A DNA stretch of 64,000 nucleotides from Rhynochetos jubatus (Eukaryota; Chordata; Aves; Eurypygiformes; Rhynochetidae). A program made the position numbers and the translations under genes. How positions within the stretch are numbered: the first letter of the stretch is position 1; each line of letters starts with the position of its first letter. This document shows, piece after piece, positions 54,601-57,600 of this stretch. Under the pieces are notes generated by a model. The model was not told where the DNA came from. It ran no database searches and saw only the letters and a program-made list of their open reading frames with translations. Where the stretch lies: positions 41,483,722 through 41,547,721 of the forward strand of contig CM050654.1 of the NCBI GenBank assembly GCA_027574665.1, read 5' to 3'.

Positions 54601-57600
54601 CAGTTAACCATCCTCCCATGCAATTAATGCAGGATCATTATCTAATCTTACCCACAAGAGGAAAGACAATGATGCACACACTAAAAGAAAGAATCAGCGT
54701 TGAGAAAATCCCAGGATTTTCCAAGTGTTTGGCAATAGGCTGAGAGGACTGTAGGAGGTTCCCCTCTCTCTAAGACTGCCCTCAGAGTTGTTCCTACCTA
54801 CAGATCCTTGAAGGACACCAATAATTACTGGCTGCCTGCCAAACTTTGTACAACTGATCACATGTCTGAGCTCAGCAGCCTAGTCGATATTCCACCCACT
54901 TCATCGTCCACTTATCCGTCCCACGTCTCATGAATTTGATGCTAAGACACTGAGAGACCATTCTGCTCTGGTCTCACAGAACTATGTACATCCCAGGGGG
55001 TTAAGTCATCCCTAACTCTGCTACTTCACTCCCACATCTCTGATAGGAAGATGAGATGTGGAAGACCATAGCACAAGCTGTATCAAACTTGGGGCCAAAA
55101 AGGCTTCAAGTACCTCAGCATTTTGCCTGTTCCTTGTCACTAGCTTCCCTACTCACTGAACTATAGTCCCACACTCTCTTAGATTTCCTTTTGCTGCTGA
55201 TGGCACTTGCAGAAACCTGTCTTGCTGTCCTTCATTTCCCTTCTTGGCTTCAGCTCCAGCTGAAATTTGCCCATGCATGTAGGAATGGAGTTTATAATGT
55301 CTTATGTCTTTATGTTCCTCCCAAGCGGCCTGCTTCTGCCTTCGGTATACTTCTTTTTTTGTGTGTTTCAGCTCAGTCAATAGCTCCCTGTTCATCCACA
55401 CCATCCTGCTGTATTTGCCTTCTGCACACTGGACTGAACATTTCTTGTGCTCTGAGAAAATTGTTCCCAAGGATCACTCAGCTTCCCAGGGCCCCTTTGA
55501 CCTCCAAGGCAGTTTCCCATAGGATCTTCCCGAGCAAGTCCCTGAACAGGTCCAAATCTGTTCTTCTGAAGTGTGGGGTTGTAATTTTATCTTGCTTGCT
55601 CTTCTCTGAATCTGCAGCTCCACAGTCGCATGGTCACTGCAGCCATGGCTGCCATTGACCTTTGCATCTTCCAACACTTCTTTCTTCTTGTTTGTGAGTA
55701 GCACGTGCAGCAGATCATCCCTTCTAATTAGCTCATCAACGAACCACATCAAGAAATCTACCATCAGTACCTCCCAGAAATCTCCTAGGTTTCTTGCGCC
55801 CTGCCATAGGCCCTTCCAGCAGACACTGGGGTGGTTAAACCCACCCACAGGCACAAGGGCTGTGCCTGTAACGCTTTCTCCAGCTGCCTAAAGGAGACCT
55901 CCTAAAGGAGACCTCCTAAAGAAGGTCCCGGGGTGCTACATCTACTCTGAAGCGGCAGATCCGCAGGTGGAGCACCAACCTTCCTCCTGTTGCCAGAAAC
56001 CACGAGCTTCCCGCCTTCTCCATCCTGACAGCCACCCTCCAGCACCCATTTAACCAGGGTCTACAAGTGGCACTCCTTCCTTGCCATGCGTGCCTCTGCC
56101 TCCTGCTTTCCATGAAGGTGCTGCCAACCTCTCCTTCACCTTGCGTGAAGGTGCAACGCCTGCTCAGCTCTCCCTCCAGCAAGCTGCAGTGCAACCGACT
56201 GACCTGACAGCACACATCCCCCCCGGAGAGGCAACAAGGGCTACACCCCTGCCTGCAGCTGCCCCGCTGGCAGCTTGCCTTTCCCCACGGCCGCTGGAGG
56301 CAGAGGTGACAGCAGTAGCTCCCACCAGCTCCAAGACAGAGCCCGCGGCCCCCCTGTCCGGCACCGGCCCAGGCCCCCTCCGAGGAGCCCCTCACGGCCG
56401 CACAGCCACAGGCGGCCGCGCGATGGCGCCGTCCCGCCAGGGCGGCAGCCCGCCACAGCGCCGCCCCGCGGCAGACGGTGGCCGTGCTGAGGGGAGCGGG
56501 CGGCGCCGAGGCTTCCCCCCCATCTCCCCTCACCGCTTAATGCAGGAGAACACCTTTCAAAGATGTTGCTCCAGAAAACGGCAGCTATTTCATTAAAAAG
56601 GCTGAACTTGCCACTGATTACCAGAAAGGAGAAAATGTAACATGCGGTTTTTATCTGGAAAAACCTCCTCAGTGATGATCTGCTGAGGGTCACCTCCAAA
56701 CCTGCAGGAACAGAGTGCCCTTTGCATCAAGCCTTAAAAAAATCAGAATAAAACTGGAGTCCTTTTCCCCGAGTTGTTCCTCAGAGTCAGGGTCACGTAA
56801 CCAGCCCGTACTTTTCAAGCTGTCTCACACTGGGCTGTTTTGAGGCAATTTCTGCTCACCAGCTTCGTACCGTGTTTGACCGGCCTTCCACAAAGCCTCA
56901 GCAGCAAAGATCTGTGTCATTCACACAGGGGGGTTTTGCACCTCACAAATGGCTACAATGTCCAGGGCAGGCTAACACCTCCCGAGGAAGGAAAAACAGT
57001 ATCTGAAAACCCTCAAATGTTTTCTCAGCCACTCGTTATTCAGCAGCCATTTTCTGCTCTCTCAGAAGACGAATTTCTGACAGAACTCTTACAGGCTTTA
57101 AATAGGCGGTTCATAGACAAGCGAAACTCTGCTTAAGAAAACTCTTGAAAGGCTTAAGCTGCCTTAAAATCGTACCAGATGCTATTGTTCCTGTTTTGTG
57201 TAACGCCTCGCTATGAATTTCTCAAGGGAAGCTACTAAAGCAGCACCATCTCGGTCTGTCCGAGGGATGTGGTTAGAGGAAGGTTGAAAATTAAAAACAA
57301 AGGCTGAAACAGAGCGTTCTAGACAAAAAGCCCAACATACTATAATTCCAGCAACAACAAATAAACATTGACAGCAAATAAATGCATTTTGTTACAGAGA
57401 GCACATAATGCAAGGCGAGCATAAAGGCAATTAGAAGTAACATGGTAATAAAAAACTTAATAAAGGACCGGTGTCTTAACTAGGTGGCACAGTATCTTTA
57501 AAACTGACTTTATGAACGGTGACACTTATTTTCCAAAACACATTTAACTAATTCAGCTGGCAAACCACTTGACCTGACTTCACTATTTGAAATGTATGAA

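Noticed and set aside
55916-56596. Open frames of 205 codons (minus) and 171 codons (plus) over the CpG island
   Set aside because: Low-complexity Ala/Gly/Arg/Pro products in CpG-rich DNA, on both strands at once; chance frames.
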